Positions 27,616 through 37,834 of a stretch of 64,000 nt of DNA are shown here, piece after piece; positions within the stretch are counted from its first letter, which is position 1; each line of letters opens with the position of its first letter. This DNA comes from Sphingobacterium detergens (GTDB lineage Bacteria; Bacteroidota; Bacteroidia; Sphingobacteriales; Sphingobacteriaceae). A model generated the notes under the pieces. That model ran no database searches and was not told where the DNA came from. It saw only the letters and a list, made by a program, of their open reading frames with translations. Location of the stretch: NCBI RefSeq assembly GCF_003610355.1, contig NZ_RAPY01000001.1, forward strand, positions 1,488,001 through 1,552,000, given 5' to 3'. Position numbers and translations under genes: made by a program.

Positions 27616-30372
27616 TTATGATTTTGTCAAAAACTCATCTAAATTCAATAAGGCATTTGCTACCAACATGTAAGCGGCTTTGGATGACAGTTTTTTGTTA
27701 CTGTCTTTTGCCAAATCACCGCCCAGGTATTTCGCTGCCGAAGCTGGTGTTTTGTTAAATTCGGCAAGCGCTTTTTGGTAGAGCAGTTCGAGATCAGCAA
27801 TCTTCTTGGGATCAGCCTCCCGGAGCATCGCCCTTCGATAGCCTGCACCAATACTATTTTTTGTATTTCCTTTGCCTTCCCGCTCCATGATCTCGCCCAA
27901 ATGTTTTGCAGCTTCGAGATATACCGGATCATTGAGCGTCGCCAAAGCCTGTAGCGGTGTATTTGTCCGTATACGATCAACCAGACAGACCTCCCTACTG
28001 GATGCATCAAAGGAAACAAAGGAAGGATAAGGGCTGGTACGTTTTAGGAAGGTATAAACACCGCGTCTAAACTGATCTTCGCCTTCACTTTTCACCCAGG
28101 ACTCACCGCTATACACCGTCATCCACACACCATCCGGTTGATAAGGCATGACACTCGGTCCATACATTTTATTGCTTAATAATCCACTGACGGCCAAAGC
28201 CTGATCACGGATCTGTTCTGCAGAAAGTCGGAATCGTGGCCCCCTTGCCAAATAATAATTTTGTGGATCTTTTTGTACATTGTCACTATTTAATGTTGAC
28301 GACTGCCTATAGGTACCCGATAGAACGATCTCACGGACTAATTTTTTCATGCTCCATTTTTTTCCGTTCATAAGATCTAGGGCCAGATAATCCAATAATT
28401 CACGATGAATCGGTGGGGTACTCTGTGTACCCATATCACCTAAAGGTTCAACCAATCCCCGACCGAAGAGCTGTGCCCAGACACGGTTAACCAAAGTGCG
28501 GGCAGTCAATGGATTTTCTTTACTAACAATCCACTGTGCGAAACCCATACGATTTCGAGGGGCTCCCTTTGGAAAATCATTCAGTGATTCCGGAACCATG
28601 GGTTGTACTTCCGCGCCCAGAGACAAACGATTTCCACGGATAAATACATTGGTTTTCCGCTGCATATCTTTCGGATTTTCGATCATAACAGGCACACCTT
28701 CGGGCTGTAGATTGACGAGCTGCAAAAAGGTACGTTGCAGATGCTGATTTTCCATCGGTTTCCCGATAGGAAAATCTTCGCGAAAAGCAAACCATTCAAT
28801 CATACATATTGGCTGACCAGCTGCAACTGCTGCATTTTTAAAGACTAGGTAGAGATCATGTACACCTGTAGTCGGTACGATCGCTGCCTGAATAACCTGT
28901 CTTCCTGAAGTTTTCGGTAAATCTACATTGGTTAACAGGGGGCCGTTGGGGCTATTGAGATGCACCTCCATTTTCCCTCCGACCGCATCTGTCCAGAAGT
29001 TCATGAAGAGCTGCTTTTTGCCATCCAGCGTAATTGCTTTCAGACGAGCCGATCCACGGTTGCGTACACCAAGCCATTTTGTATCATACAATGCACCATC
29101 CACAATCTGATCGCTATAATGCGCATGAATCTTGGGTTCTAGCGTATGCAGAAACAGGTCTGCTGATTTCACCACGTTTACGTTTCCGTTTGCTGCCAGC
29201 CAATGCTTAATGCTATCGATACGTTTTTCGTCCTGTGCAGCGTAAAAACGTAACTTCGGATGATCTCCCTGTGTATCTTCATCTCTTGTATTATTAAAAA
29301 ATGCCAGTGATTTATAGTATTCTTCAAATTTAAACGGGTCGTAGGTGTGGCTATGGCATTGTACGCACTCAAATGTTGTACTCAACCATACTTGATAACT
29401 GGTATTTAAACGGTCCAAGACGGCCGCCATCCGAAACTCTTCACTATCGGTCCCCCCCTCATCGTTATTCATCGTATTGCGGTGAAAAGCAGTTGCGATG
29501 AGCTGATCTTTGGTCGGTTGTGGCAGCAGATCTCCTGCCAGCTGCTCGACTGTAAATTCATCGTAAGGCATATCGCTATTTAAAGCTTTGATCACCCAGT
29601 CCCGATAAGGCCAAATACTACGGGATCCATCTTTTTCATAACCTTTGGTATCTGCATACCGCGCCATATCCAACCACCAACTGGCCCATTTTTCACCATA
29701 TTTGGAGGAGGCTAATAAGCTATCAACTCGACGGGAATATGCGTCGTCGCTCTCATCTTCGATAAAAGCACGGGTTTCGGCCAAGGTGGGCGGTATACCG
29801 ATGAGATCCAGATAAAGTCTTCTTAATAAGGTGGCCCGATCGGCTTCATCCGCAAAAGTCAGATCTTTGGACTTTAATTTATCCTGAACAAAATAATCAA
29901 TGTCATTATTCACCCCTTTGGGTTTTATTCCAAATAGTCCCGCAAACGAAAAGGTTTTGGGTACTTCAACGTCTTTGGGTAAAGTGTAGGCCCAATGTTC
30001 ACCCCACTTCGCGCCTTGATCAATCCATTTTTTTAGAATATCAATCTCATCATCATTCAGTTTGGGTGCATTGTAAGGCATACGTAATTCGGGATCATCC
30101 GACAGCAATCTTTTCATAAACTCGCTATGTTCCGCGTCTCCCGGAATAATCGCCGATTTGCCAGACTCAGCTTTGGCAAAAGCTTCATTTTCGAAAAGAA
30201 AACTAAGCCCTCCATTTTTCTTCACCCCACCATGACAGGTAATACAATGTTTATTTAATATCGGTTTGACATCTGCACTAAAATCTATTGTTTCTTCTTT
30301 GCGAAATGTAAATATTGCAATGCAGGCGACAACTAAGGCCAATGATGCTAACACCATTAATTTTCTATTCAT
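27616..30372 (-). CDS. PSD1 / planctomycete cytochrome C (DUF1549-DUF1553) protein
   Basis: A 918-residue exported protein with an N-terminal membrane anchor (LMVLASLALVVACIAIFTF). Residues 33-125 form the PSCyt1 cytochrome domain with heme motif CITCH (43-47) and MPYNAPKL. DUF1549 follows (DRATLLRRLYLDLIGIPPT, KYGEKWASWWLDMARYADT) and contains a second heme motif CVQCH at 336-340. A middle beta domain of 150-200 residues separates it from DUF1553 (GFAQWIVSKENPLTARTLVN; REIVLSGTYRQSS; LDEFLTKS near the end). It is the first gene of a four-gene minus-strand operon. The family is typical of Planctomycetes and Verrucomicrobia; its function is unknown, probably oxidative handling of a carbohydrate in the periplasm (inference). 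Confidence 0.9.
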   Translation of the reverse strand: MNRKLMVLASLALVVACIAIFTFRKEETIDFSADVKPILNKHCITCHGGVKKNGGLSFLFENEAFAKAESGKSAIIPGDAEHSEFMKRLLSDDPELRMPYNAPKLNDDEIDILKKWIDQGAKWGEHWAYTLPKDVEVPKTFSFAGLFGIKPKGVNNDIDYFVQDKLKSKDLTFADEADRATLLRRLYLDLIGIPPTLAETRAFIEDESDDAYSRRVDSLLASSKYGEKWASWWLDMARYADTKGYEKDGSRSIWPYRDWVIKALNSDMPYDEFTVEQLAGDLLPQPTKDQLIATAFHRNTMNNDEGGTDSEEFRMAAVLDRLNTSYQVWLSTTFECVQCHSHTYDPFKFEEYYKSLAFFNNTRDEDTQGDHPKLRFYAAQDEKRIDSIKHWLAANGNVNVVKSADLFLHTLEPKIHAHYSDQIVDGALYDTKWLGVRNRGSARLKAITLDGKKQLFMNFWTDAVGGKMEVHLNSPNGPLLTNVDLPKTSGRQVIQAAIVPTTGVHDLYLVFKNAAVAAGQPICMIEWFAFREDFPIGKPMENQHLQRTFLQLVNLQPEGVPVMIENPKDMQRKTNVFIRGNRLSLGAEVQPMVPESLNDFPKGAPRNRMGFAQWIVSKENPLTARTLVNRVWAQLFGRGLVEPLGDMGTQSTPPIHRELLDYLALDLMNGKKWSMKKLVREIVLSGTYRQSSTLNSDNVQKDPQNYYLARGPRFRLSAEQIRDQALAVSGLLSNKMYGPSVMPYQPDGVWMTVYSGESWVKSEGEDQFRRGVYTFLKRTSPYPSFVSFDASSREVCLVDRIRTNTPLQALATLNDPVYLEAAKHLGEIMEREGKGNTKNSIGAGYRRAMLREADPKKIADLELLYQKALAEFNKTPASAAKYLGGDLAKDSNKKLSSKAAYMLVANALLNLDEFLTKS

Positions 30373-30941
30373 AGCAATAAGGTCTATTCTATATTAATCA
30401 GTTATTAGGTTTATTTATAATTCTTATGTCGCTATGCCAGTATCAGTTAATGGAATAGTTACAAGTAAATCAACATCAGATTGGATATTTATTTATGGTT
30501 ATAAAAATAGAGAAGAACAATGGGATATACTAGAACTAGATTAACAGAAATATAATCTATATTACCCTCAAAGGGGCCAATCTTCGTTTTTACCCCCATT
30601 CGTGCGATACGGTTCCCATCAGCACCCTATAACAATTTGGTTACGATATCGTAGTCAGCATTGCTTTTTATACTTTTAATCTGGTGCTAAACTGATACTC
30701 TTTCTATCTTACGATCTATTTATCCTGTCTTTCTAAGCGATAGTAGATAAGGCTGGTTGCTGTTAACGGGGCACGGCTTGGAAGCATACAATTTGCTGTT
30801 GGATATAACAAGTGAAAAGTAAGATACAAAAGACGGAAAATGAAAAGCAACAAGGGTAAAATAAGCTATAAAAATGCCCAAATAGTGTCAGCCTTTGATG
30901 GTGGTGACTACTAAATTTGTAAAACCATATCCACATAAATT
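30373..30941. other. Long divergent intergenic region
   Basis: A 569-base spacer between the PSD1 operon and the GH95-like gene. TAAATTTG at 30912-30919 matches the -7 box of the downstream gene. A perfect 12-bp palindrome TACGATATCGTA lies at 30642-30653. I found no frame with coding character and no clear RNA fold. Confidence 0.5.
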
Positions 30942-33179
30942 ATGAAATACAGCTTTCTTATAGTACTATTTTTCGCAGCGCGTCTGGTTATCGCGCAGCC
31001 ATCTCCTGCTTATAATCTCCATTTCAAAGATCTTGCAACACGATGGGATGAGGCTATCCCTTTAGGTAATGGTCAGTTGGGTGCATTGATCTGGAAAAAG
31101 GAAAATACCATCCGGCTATCCCTGGACCGCGCTGATCTTTGGGATGAACGCAAGGCATTTGAGATAGAAAAACATGATTTTAAATGGGTACAGCAGCAAT
31201 TGAAAAACAACAGCTACCAAACGGCCCAACAATGGGGCGATTCGCCCTATGACCGTTCTCCCTATCCCACCAAGCTTCCTGCGGCGGCGATGACCTTTGA
31301 CTTAGCTAAATTTGGAAAGGTCGTATCCAATGTACTGGATATACAAACTGCTGTACATACACTGAAATTTGACGACGGAAAAATACTGACCTCTTTTGTC
31401 CATGCGACCAGTCCAATGGGTTATTTTGAAATCACAGCGAAGAACATTGGCGACCTTAGCCCAGAGCTTATTCCACACCAATATGAAAATAATATAAATG
31501 CAGACGAGCAAAAAAGTGTTGTCGATGGCCAAAGTTTGGCCCGGTTGGGCTACAAACAAGGGACTATTGTTAAAACGGGGAATGCGCAGGTATTACATCA
31601 GGAAACGTATGATCATCACTTTTTTGAGGTCATGTTATGCTGGGAAAAAGTCTCATCGACCAAATTGATCGGCTATTGGACAATCAGTAATGATCAAAAG
31701 GTCAAGAAACAACCGCTATCACTCCAACAATTTGAAAAAGCAAAGCGAAGCCATCTCACATGGTGGACAAGCTATTGGTCTAAATCTAACATTTCCATTC
31801 CTGAAAAAGATCTCGAAAAACAATACTATCTGGAGCTTTATAAATTGGGGGCCACAGCACGCCAAGGAGCTCCGGCAATAACCTTGCAGGCTGTTTGGAC
31901 AGCAGATAATGGTGGGCTACCACCCTGGAAAGGCGATTTCCACAATGATCTCAATACCCAACTGAGTTATTGGCCGGCTTATACCGCCAACCGAATGAAT
32001 GAAGCACAAAGTTATACGGATTGGTTATGGAAAATCAGACCGAAAAACCTTGCCTACACCCAGCAATATTTTGGTGTTGACGGATTGAATATCCCGGGTG
32101 TGCTGACCTTGAACGGCTACCCTATGGGCGGTTGGATCCAATACTCCCTTTCCCCTACCGTCAGTGCCTGGACAGCCCAACATTTTTATTGGCAATGGAA
32201 ATACAGTATGGACCCCACTTTCTTAAAAGAACAAGCCTATCCTTATATTATAGAAGCAGCGACCTATCTAAAAAATATTACCTATCTCAAAGATGGGAAA
32301 CGCTATCTACCGCTGAGCAGCAGTCCAGAATATAATGATAACAGCACGGCCGCCTGGTTTAATAGTTGGACCAATTTTGATCTCAGCCTAGCGCATTACT
32401 TATTCGCTATAGCGGCCGAAGTCAGTACAGCTAACGGAAAAGCCGAGGCAGCAAAAGAATGGACACGATATGGCGCCGAATTGCCCAATTTTGCTATAGA
32501 TGAAACTGGCCTCCGCGTTGCAGAGGGTCTGAGCATGAAACATTCACATCGACATATGTCACCCTATATGGCTATTTATCCCTTAGGAATACTTGATATC
32601 AATAACACTCAAGACAAATCGTTGATTGAAAAATCGCTTTCACATTTAGAGCAATTGGGTACACGGGCCTGGGTAGGATATTCATTCTCATGGATGGCCT
32701 GTCTCCATGCGCGGGCGAAACAAAGCAAACAGGCTGTTAGCAACCTACAGAAGTTTGCGCATAACTTTTGTTCCATCAATTCATTTCACCTCAACGGTGA
32801 TCAAAACGGTGGTCAGTATTCTGATTTTACCTATCGTCCATTTACATTGGAGGGAAATTTTGCCTTTGCACAAGGGGTTCATGAATTGTTAATTCAGAGC
32901 AAAAATGATTACATCGAAGTTTTTCCGGCCACTCCTGAGGAATGGAAAGATGTATCCTTTAAAAACCTGAGAACAGCGGGCGGATTTATTGTCAGCGCTG
33001 AAAAGAACAACAGCAAAATCACGCTGTTGAAAGTAACCGCTAGCCAAGATGCTATCTTTCGTATTTTTGAAAATACAGATCTTCAGGATATTTCAACTAA
33101 AAAACGGCTTTCAAAAGATAAGAATTTGCAATATATTAAACTGAAAAAAGGTCAAACAGTTCAACTAAGTAGCATCTAA
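30942..33179 (+). CDS. GH95-like glycoside hydrolase (exported)
   Basis: A 745-residue secreted enzyme with signal peptide FLIVLFFAARLVIAQ. The N-terminal beta domain shows RWDEAIPLGNGQLGALIW and IRLSLDRADLWDE, the counterpart of the GH95 alpha-fucosidase opening. The (alpha/alpha)6 domain has LQAVWTADNGGLPPWKGDFH then NDLNTQLSYWPAYTANRMNEA, and later HSHRHMSPYMAIYPLG and FTLEGNFAFAQGVHELLIQS, all GH95 hallmarks. Sequence differs enough from classical GH95 (for example WTADNGG instead of a WN motif) that L-fucose or L-galactose specificity cannot be assumed. The metallophosphoesterase gene follows after 24 bases, so they form an operon. Confidence 0.85.
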   Translation: MKYSFLIVLFFAARLVIAQPSPAYNLHFKDLATRWDEAIPLGNGQLGALIWKKENTIRLSLDRADLWDERKAFEIEKHDFKWVQQQLKNNSYQTAQQWGDSPYDRSPYPTKLPAAAMTFDLAKFGKVVSNVLDIQTAVHTLKFDDGKILTSFVHATSPMGYFEITAKNIGDLSPELIPHQYENNINADEQKSVVDGQSLARLGYKQGTIVKTGNAQVLHQETYDHHFFEVMLCWEKVSSTKLIGYWTISNDQKVKKQPLSLQQFEKAKRSHLTWWTSYWSKSNISIPEKDLEKQYYLELYKLGATARQGAPAITLQAVWTADNGGLPPWKGDFHNDLNTQLSYWPAYTANRMNEAQSYTDWLWKIRPKNLAYTQQYFGVDGLNIPGVLTLNGYPMGGWIQYSLSPTVSAWTAQHFYWQWKYSMDPTFLKEQAYPYIIEAATYLKNITYLKDGKRYLPLSSSPEYNDNSTAAWFNSWTNFDLSLAHYLFAIAAEVSTANGKAEAAKEWTRYGAELPNFAIDETGLRVAEGLSMKHSHRHMSPYMAIYPLGILDINNTQDKSLIEKSLSHLEQLGTRAWVGYSFSWMACLHARAKQSKQAVSNLQKFAHNFCSINSFHLNGDQNGGQYSDFTYRPFTLEGNFAFAQGVHELLIQSKNDYIEVFPATPEEWKDVSFKNLRTAGGFIVSAEKNNSKITLLKVTASQDAIFRIFENTDLQDISTKKRLSKDKNLQYIKLKKGQTVQLSSI

Positions 33180-33203
33180 TAAAATACGTATTATCAATTC
33201 GTT

Positions 33204-34202
33204 ATGATCAACCGAAAAAAATTCATCCAGCTAGGTGGTTTAGGCATAGGCGGTCTCTTTGTCAATAAGAGCCTCGCCAGTGCACCTATAACCTCGACAA
33301 AAAGTACTGTACTCAAAACTGACAAAGTTAAATTTGGCGTTATCGCAGATCTCCATCATGATCTCATGCACGACGGTGCGCGTCGGGCCAAACTCTTTAT
33401 TGACGCGATGAAGCGTGAAAATCCCGACTTTATAATTTCCTTAGGTGATTTTTGTTTCCCAAAAGCCGAAAATAAAGAATTAATGGATATCTGGAGTGGT
33501 TTTACAGGAGAAAGCCACTTTGTCATCGGTAATCATGATACTGATGGTGGATTCACAAAAAAACAGGTAACCGATTTCTGGAATAGCCCTGCTCCATATT
33601 ATTCCTTTGACAAACAGGGATTTCATTTTGTTATCCTGGATGGTAATGAAAAAAGCCAAACCAGGAAAATTGAAGGTTACCCCCGCAGTATCAGTCAGCA
33701 GCAACTGGAATGGTTAAAAAAAGATATCCGCAGCACCAAAGACAAAGTGATCATTTTTTGCCATCAAGGATTGGACAATGAAGATGGTGGATTGGAAAAC
33801 GGTATGGCCGTAAGGTACCTGTTAGAGCAGCTGAATAGCGAAGCCGGATTCAATAAGATTTTACTTGTCCTGACTGGCCACCATCATCTTAACTATCATA
33901 ATGAGATCAATGGAATTCACTATGTACAAATCAATAGCGCCTCCTATTACTGGGCTGGTGATACATTTGAAAGCAAAGCATTTGATGGGGAGTTCTACAA
34001 AAAGCATAACATTCTAAGACGGACATTGGTCTATCAAGACCCAATCTGGGCGACTATTAGCATAGATCACAAAAAAAATATCCATATTCAGGGAGCTGAA
34101 ACCACAATGGCCGGAATCCCCTTGTCTCAGGTGGGTATAGATATCCATAAAGATGTATATCCCATCAGTTCAAAGATCGATAACAGGCACCTGCGGTACT
34201 AA
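33204..34202 (+). CDS. Exported calcineurin-like metallophosphoesterase
   Basis: A 332-residue protein with an export signal containing RKKFIQLGGLGIGGLF, which resembles a short Tat-type signal. The binuclear metallophosphoesterase motifs are in order: IADLHHD, LGDFC, GNHDTDGG, CHQG and GHHHLNYH. The substrate is unknown; it shares an operon with the GH95-like hydrolase, which suggests a role in the same extracytoplasmic pathway. A hairpin terminator follows. Confidence 0.88.
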   Translation: MINRKKFIQLGGLGIGGLFVNKSLASAPITSTKSTVLKTDKVKFGVIADLHHDLMHDGARRAKLFIDAMKRENPDFIISLGDFCFPKAENKELMDIWSGFTGESHFVIGNHDTDGGFTKKQVTDFWNSPAPYYSFDKQGFHFVILDGNEKSQTRKIEGYPRSISQQQLEWLKKDIRSTKDKVIIFCHQGLDNEDGGLENGMAVRYLLEQLNSEAGFNKILLVLTGHHHLNYHNEINGIHYVQINSASYYWAGDTFESKAFDGEFYKKHNILRRTLVYQDPIWATISIDHKKNIHIQGAETTMAGIPLSQVGIDIHKDVYPISSKIDNRHLRY

Positions 34203-34236
34203 TCAAAAGATATCGCTAGCATAGTGTAGGAAATGT

Positions 34237-34278
34237 AATGGTCAAAAAAGGAGATAAATACTTTTTTGACCATTATTA
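34237..34278 (+). terminator. Hairpin terminator after the metallophosphoesterase gene
   Basis: AATGGTCAAAAAAG (34237-34250) pairs perfectly over 14 bp with 34261-34274; the trailing tract ATTATAC is only weakly T-rich. Confidence 0.65.
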
Positions 34279-34339
34279 TACAACTCCTCAAACAGCTTAT
34301 TTTCTGACCAATATAACCTAAAAAATGAATAAATAAAGT

Positions 34340-34370
34340 TTTGAAAAATATAACAGGAGTAATACCTTTG
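34340..34370 (+). promoter_or_regulatory. Promoter of the TonB-dependent receptor
   Basis: TTTG at 34340-34343 and TACCTTTG at 34363-34370 are 19 nt apart, a full match to the Bacteroidota promoter; the start codon is 39 bases further on. Confidence 0.75.
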
Positions 34371-34409
34371 CGTTGTTTATAATTAATCTAATTAACAACA
34401 CAAACCAGC

Positions 34410-36821
34410 ATGAATAAAATTATCATCTACCTCCTGTTGTTCATTCCGGGCACCCTCCTAGCCCAAGGACAGCACAAAGCCGAAGTTTACGGCAAAATTT
34501 TCTCTTCTGACGGCAAACCCATCCCGGGAATAACGGTGAAATTGCTCCCTCAGGATATCACAGTATCTTCCCGAACCAATGGTTCTTATCAATTTAAATC
34601 ATTAAAACCCGGGCCTGCACGGCTTGAAATATCGGCCGTAGGACTACAGTCTTTAGTTCGGGAGATTCAGATTGCAGACGACAAAAATAGGATTTCAGAT
34701 ATTTACCTCAACGAGAACCAATCTACCCTACAGGAGATCGTGATTAATGGTAATGGGGCTAATAAATACACAAAGAAACAGAGTCTCTATGTATCGAAGA
34801 TACCACTAAACAATCTCGAAAACTCCCAGTCTTATGCTGTCATTACTAAAGAATTATTAAAAAGTCAGCTCAATACCAATTACGATGATGCTTTGGCCAA
34901 TGTTTCAGGTATAGACAAATTATGGGCTTCAACAGGTAGACCCGGTGATGGTGTCACCTATTATACATTACGGGGCTTTAGCACACAGGTCGCGATGGTC
35001 AACGGTGTGGTTGGTATCGCCAGTACCAGCCCTGACCCCGCCAATCTGGAGTCTATCGAAGTTATCAAAGGGCCATCAGGTTCACTTTATGGAGGTGCCG
35101 CGGTTGGCTTTGGTGGACTCATCAATAATATTACCAAGAAACCTCTAGATACTGTCGGCGGTCGTGTCAATTATCTTTTCGGCAGCTATGCGCAGCATCG
35201 TGTCACAGCGGATGTATATGGACCACTAACCAAGGACAAAAAGCTTTTAGGCCGTGTAAATACGGCTTTTTCAAATGTCGGCAACTATCAGGACGCGGGT
35301 TTTAACAGGTCCTTTTTTATTGCTCCATCGCTACTTTACCGACCGAATGAGAAACTGGATATCCAATTGGATGTCGACCTTTTTCAAAGTAAAGCAACCA
35401 ATCCGTTAATGGTATTTCTCAATCGTTCCCGCCAGCTATTTGCCAGAACACCTGATGAACTCCAATTTGATTTTAATAAATCGTATACCAACGACGATGT
35501 GACGTTTAAAAATCCGACTACAAATGTACGTGGTAATGTTACCTACCGCTTCAATGAACAATGGACATCAAATACCACAGTAAACTACAATCGACGCAAG
35601 TCGGATGGCTATTTTCAATATATCATGTACCTTCAAGAAAAGAATGATACATTGATCAACCGCTATGTTGCTGATCAGAATTATACAGCCAGTAACTTCA
35701 ATGCACAGCAAAATTTTGTAGGAGATTTTCATATCGGTGAGCTTCGAAACAGGCTACTTGTTGGCGCGGATTATCTTTACCAACAGGCCGAAAGTCATAA
35801 TTCCCCTTATGTTTTATTTGATCAGCTCAACACGTCTATTGACGACCCCAGATATGCCAGGTTCAATGCTGCAAATGTTGACGCAGCGATAGCAGCTTCA
35901 ACAGGCGTCAAGACAAACACGAGAAGCCGCAATCAGATTTTGGGTGCCTATGTTTCCGATATATTAGATCTTACACCGCAGTTACATCTAAATGTTGCTT
36001 TACGCGTGGATTACTTCGACAATAAGGGAACTTATAATTTTGATAAAGACACCACAATGGGAGCTTATAATCAAACTGCTTTTTCTCCTCGTGCGGGCTT
36101 AGTATATGAATTTGTCAAAGATAAAGTGTCATTTTTTGCCAATTATCAAAATGGATTTAAGAATGTGGCCCCAATCCCGCCGCCACATCCAAGTGTATCG
36201 GGGGATTTTAAACCGCAACAGGCCTCACAATGGGAAGCTGGGGTTAAATTTAACCTGCTCAACAATAAACTTGGTCTAACGGCAAGTTACTATGACATCA
36301 CCGTTGATAATATGTTGCGTGCTGAGGCAAGGGTTATTGATGGACAGTCCTACAATATTACTGTTCAAGATGGAACCCGTCTGAGCCGCGGGATAGATTT
36401 TGATTTGACAGCTGCTCCTATCCAAGGTTTGAATGTTATATTCAGTTATAGCTTTAACGACAGCAAAACAACAAAAGCGGCTGCAAGTGTGAATAATTTG
36501 AGACCAACTGAGGCGGGACCAAAACATCTTTCGAATCTATGGGCCAACTATATTGTACAAAAAGGAACATTAAAGGGTTTCGGTATCGGAGCTGGGCTCA
36601 ATTACGCAAGTGAGAATCTAATTACAAACAGTGTACCTACTGGAATTTTCGCTTTGCCATCCTATACTTTATTCAATGCAAGCCTTTCATACGGTTACAA
36701 GCATTTTGAATTTGCTGTAAAGGGGAATAACCTGACCAATCAAACTTATTTCAAAGGTTGGACCACCGTAAATCCTCAAATGCCAAGGAATATCCTCGGC
36801 AGTGTAGCCTATCAATTTTAA
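34410..36821 (+). CDS. TonB-dependent siderophore receptor
   Basis: An 803-residue outer-membrane receptor. The signal peptide (IIYLLLFIPGTLLAQG) is followed by a CarboxypepD_reg domain (VYGKIFSSDGKPIPGITVKL, residues about 26-110), a plug domain with TLRGFSTQVAMVNGV and ESIEVIKGPSGSLYGGAAVGFGG split motifs, and a 22-strand-type barrel ending in SVAYQF with the terminal aromatic. The plug signature is that of ferric-siderophore receptors such as FhuA/FpvA relatives. The ligand is not identifiable. It has its own promoter and is not next to uptake-permease genes; a Fur box was not recognised. Confidence 0.9.
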   Translation: MNKIIIYLLLFIPGTLLAQGQHKAEVYGKIFSSDGKPIPGITVKLLPQDITVSSRTNGSYQFKSLKPGPARLEISAVGLQSLVREIQIADDKNRISDIYLNENQSTLQEIVINGNGANKYTKKQSLYVSKIPLNNLENSQSYAVITKELLKSQLNTNYDDALANVSGIDKLWASTGRPGDGVTYYTLRGFSTQVAMVNGVVGIASTSPDPANLESIEVIKGPSGSLYGGAAVGFGGLINNITKKPLDTVGGRVNYLFGSYAQHRVTADVYGPLTKDKKLLGRVNTAFSNVGNYQDAGFNRSFFIAPSLLYRPNEKLDIQLDVDLFQSKATNPLMVFLNRSRQLFARTPDELQFDFNKSYTNDDVTFKNPTTNVRGNVTYRFNEQWTSNTTVNYNRRKSDGYFQYIMYLQEKNDTLINRYVADQNYTASNFNAQQNFVGDFHIGELRNRLLVGADYLYQQAESHNSPYVLFDQLNTSIDDPRYARFNAANVDAAIAASTGVKTNTRSRNQILGAYVSDILDLTPQLHLNVALRVDYFDNKGTYNFDKDTTMGAYNQTAFSPRAGLVYEFVKDKVSFFANYQNGFKNVAPIPPPHPSVSGDFKPQQASQWEAGVKFNLLNNKLGLTASYYDITVDNMLRAEARVIDGQSYNITVQDGTRLSRGIDFDLTAAPIQGLNVIFSYSFNDSKTTKAAASVNNLRPTEAGPKHLSNLWANYIVQKGTLKGFGIGAGLNYASENLITNSVPTGIFALPSYTLFNASLSYGYKHFEFAVKGNNLTNQTYFKGWTTVNPQMPRNILGSVAYQF

Positions 36822-36838
36822 ATAACGAAACAATAAGC

Positions 36839-36886
36839 TACAGACACAGAAAAGGGGCAATATATCACCTCTTTTCTGTGTCTGTA
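36839..36886. terminator. Hairpin between TonB receptor and nitroreductase genes
   Basis: TACAGACACAGAAAAG (36839-36854) and its complement (36871-36886) form a 16-bp stem between convergent genes. There is little T tract on either side. Confidence 0.6.
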
Positions 36887-36940
36887 AATCATATTGCACT
36901 CCCATCTAATTTTATGGAATACCATCTATAGCGATGACTG

Positions 36941-37576
36941 TTACGGTAGTTGAATCAAAAACTCGTCTTTCGGCAATCTAAATTTCTTCAATTTCAACAA
37001 CCAATCCTCCTCACCCAGGCGGTAACCTAGTGGTAGCAAAACAACACTCTTTAATCCTCTTTTATCCAAGCCCAGTAATTTATCCAATTCACCGTTAGAA
37101 AATCCCTCCATTGGTGTGGCATCTACTTTCAATTCTGCCGCTTGTGCAATAGCCATTCCAAAAGAAATATAAGCTTGTTTAGCAGCATGTGCCGCCTGCT
37201 GTTCTTCAGTAAGTGCAGCAAACATCTCTTTCAACCTGTTTTTGTATTCATCAGTTGTATCCAACGGCAGACCCCTGTGATTGTTCATATGATCAAAAGT
37301 TGCATCAATGCGTTCGTCGGTGTATTTATCCCATGCCGCAAAAACCAGAAGATGTGAGCTTTCCGCAATAATTTGCTGCCCCCAAGCAACAGGTACAATC
37401 TGCTCTTTCAACTGTTGATCCGTGATCAGCACAACACGAAACGGCTGTAAACCAGAGGAACTCGGTGCCATACGGGCCGCTTCGATAATTTTGTCTACGT
37501 CATTTTGATCAACTTTCTTTGTTGAATCGTATTTTTTGGTTGCATAACGCCATTCAAGTGTTTCTAATAATGCCAT
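36941..37576 (-). CDS. Nitroreductase-family NAD(P)H oxidoreductase
   Basis: An FMN-dependent enzyme of 211 residues, close in style to NfsB: LEWRYATKKYDSTKKV at the N-terminus for FMN phosphate binding, ARMAPSSSGLQPFRVV, SFGMAIAQAAELKVDATPMEGF, and LPLGYRLGEEDW near the end. It reduces quinones or nitro compounds in vitro in this family; the natural substrate is unknown. Single gene with the receptor gene converging on it. Confidence 0.9.
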   Translation of the reverse strand: MALLETLEWRYATKKYDSTKKVDQNDVDKIIEAARMAPSSSGLQPFRVVLITDQQLKEQIVPVAWGQQIIAESSHLLVFAAWDKYTDERIDATFDHMNNHRGLPLDTTDEYKNRLKEMFAALTEEQQAAHAAKQAYISFGMAIAQAAELKVDATPMEGFSNGELDKLLGLDKRGLKSVVLLPLGYRLGEEDWLLKLKKFRLPKDEFLIQLP

Positions 37577-37834
37577 TTTCTTTTATTTATTTACTGTTTA
37601 TTTTATTTTTCAACGTCCTAATATTAGGTTGTTATCTCTTATAAATTTGATAAAAAAAATTAAATCTGGAAATAGTGTGTGAACGATTGTCCATATTTTT
37701 AATTTTTATATTACATGATAAATATAGCAACTATTTAAATGTTCAAACATAGAAACGAATTTAATGCCAAAATCGTTTTTGGATTCTAATAAAGTTAATC
37801 TTTCAGACATTTCTGATGATTAGTGACCGTTCTA

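Noticed and set aside
30642..30653. Perfect 12-bp palindrome TACGATATCGTA as an operator
   Set aside because: It occurs once, is not placed on a recognised promoter, and no local regulator is available; one 12-bp palindrome can arise by chance.
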